Origin: Rhodospirillales bacterium
Lineage (GTDB): Bacteria > Pseudomonadota > Alphaproteobacteria > Acetobacterales > Acetobacteraceae
Reading direction: 5' to 3'
DNA length: 5,942 bases
NCBI GenBank assembly: GCA_025352915.1
Contig: JANXSA010000087.1
Span: 1-5,942 of the forward strand
The translations under genes were made by a program, and so were the position numbers. Numbering within the stretch: the stretch's first letter is position 1; each line of letters opens with the position of its first letter. The notes below the pieces were generated by a model. It was given only the letters and a program-made list of their open reading frames with translations, made no database searches and was not told where the DNA came from. Shown in pieces: positions 5,879 to 5,942 of this stretch.

Positions 5879-5942
5879 TTACGGGACTCCCAGATGGTCG
5901 AAAAATGCCGGGAAGGCGGCCGGGCGGCGGGCGCGGTTGCGG
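5879..5942 (-). CDS. C-terminal end of an unidentified minus-strand gene
   Basis: The minus strand is open from the right edge to TAA at 5881-5879. It gives 21 codons including the stop and ends FPAFFDHLGVP. The GC-rich codon use and the sharp change to AT-rich sequence right after the stop suggest a real gene end. Nothing in 20 residues allows a family call. It would be transcribed in the same direction as the esterase, 113 bp upstream of it, so both a shared transcript and a separate promoter are possible. Confidence 0.45.
   Translation of the reverse strand, partial: RNRARRPAAFPAFFDHLGVP

Overview
The window is GC-rich (clearly above 60 %) and reads as chromosomal DNA of an alphaproteobacterium. 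Acetobacteraceae/Rhodospirillales is the best guess: the C-terminal module of one protein resembles the RTX-type secretion tails common in that family, and the genes are strongly GC-biased at the third codon position. No phage, insertion sequence, CRISPR, tRNA or rRNA was found, and no stretch over 300 bases lacks a gene.

Left half (1-3056, minus strand): two tandem paralogous genes for large secreted or surface proteins. Each carries two copies of a domain that I match from memory to the 'choice-of-anchor E' family. The upstream gene (1368-3056) is complete and ends in an RTX-like, type I secretion style C-terminal module. The downstream gene (1-1298) leaves the window at base 1. The 69-bp gap between them holds a bulged stem-loop starting at the first base after the upstream stop codon.

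Divergent intergenic region (3057-3184): this separates the secreted-protein genes from a plus-strand GMC flavin oxidoreductase. It holds a perfect 16-bp palindrome placed on the -35 of the leftward promoter candidate. A second 7-bp inverted repeat overlaps the rightward promoter candidate.

Right half: the GMC oxidoreductase (3185-4792, plus) meets an HSL-type alpha/beta hydrolase (4794-5765, minus) tail to tail, with one base between the stop codons. A reasonable inference is an ester or lactone hydrolase paired with an alcohol dehydrogenase/oxidase, but no substrate can be read from the sequence. The hydrolase leader holds a short AT-rich region with a palindrome, a possible -10, and a terminator-like hairpin with six T residues that points in the plus direction. 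The last 21 codons of another minus-strand gene enter at the right edge.
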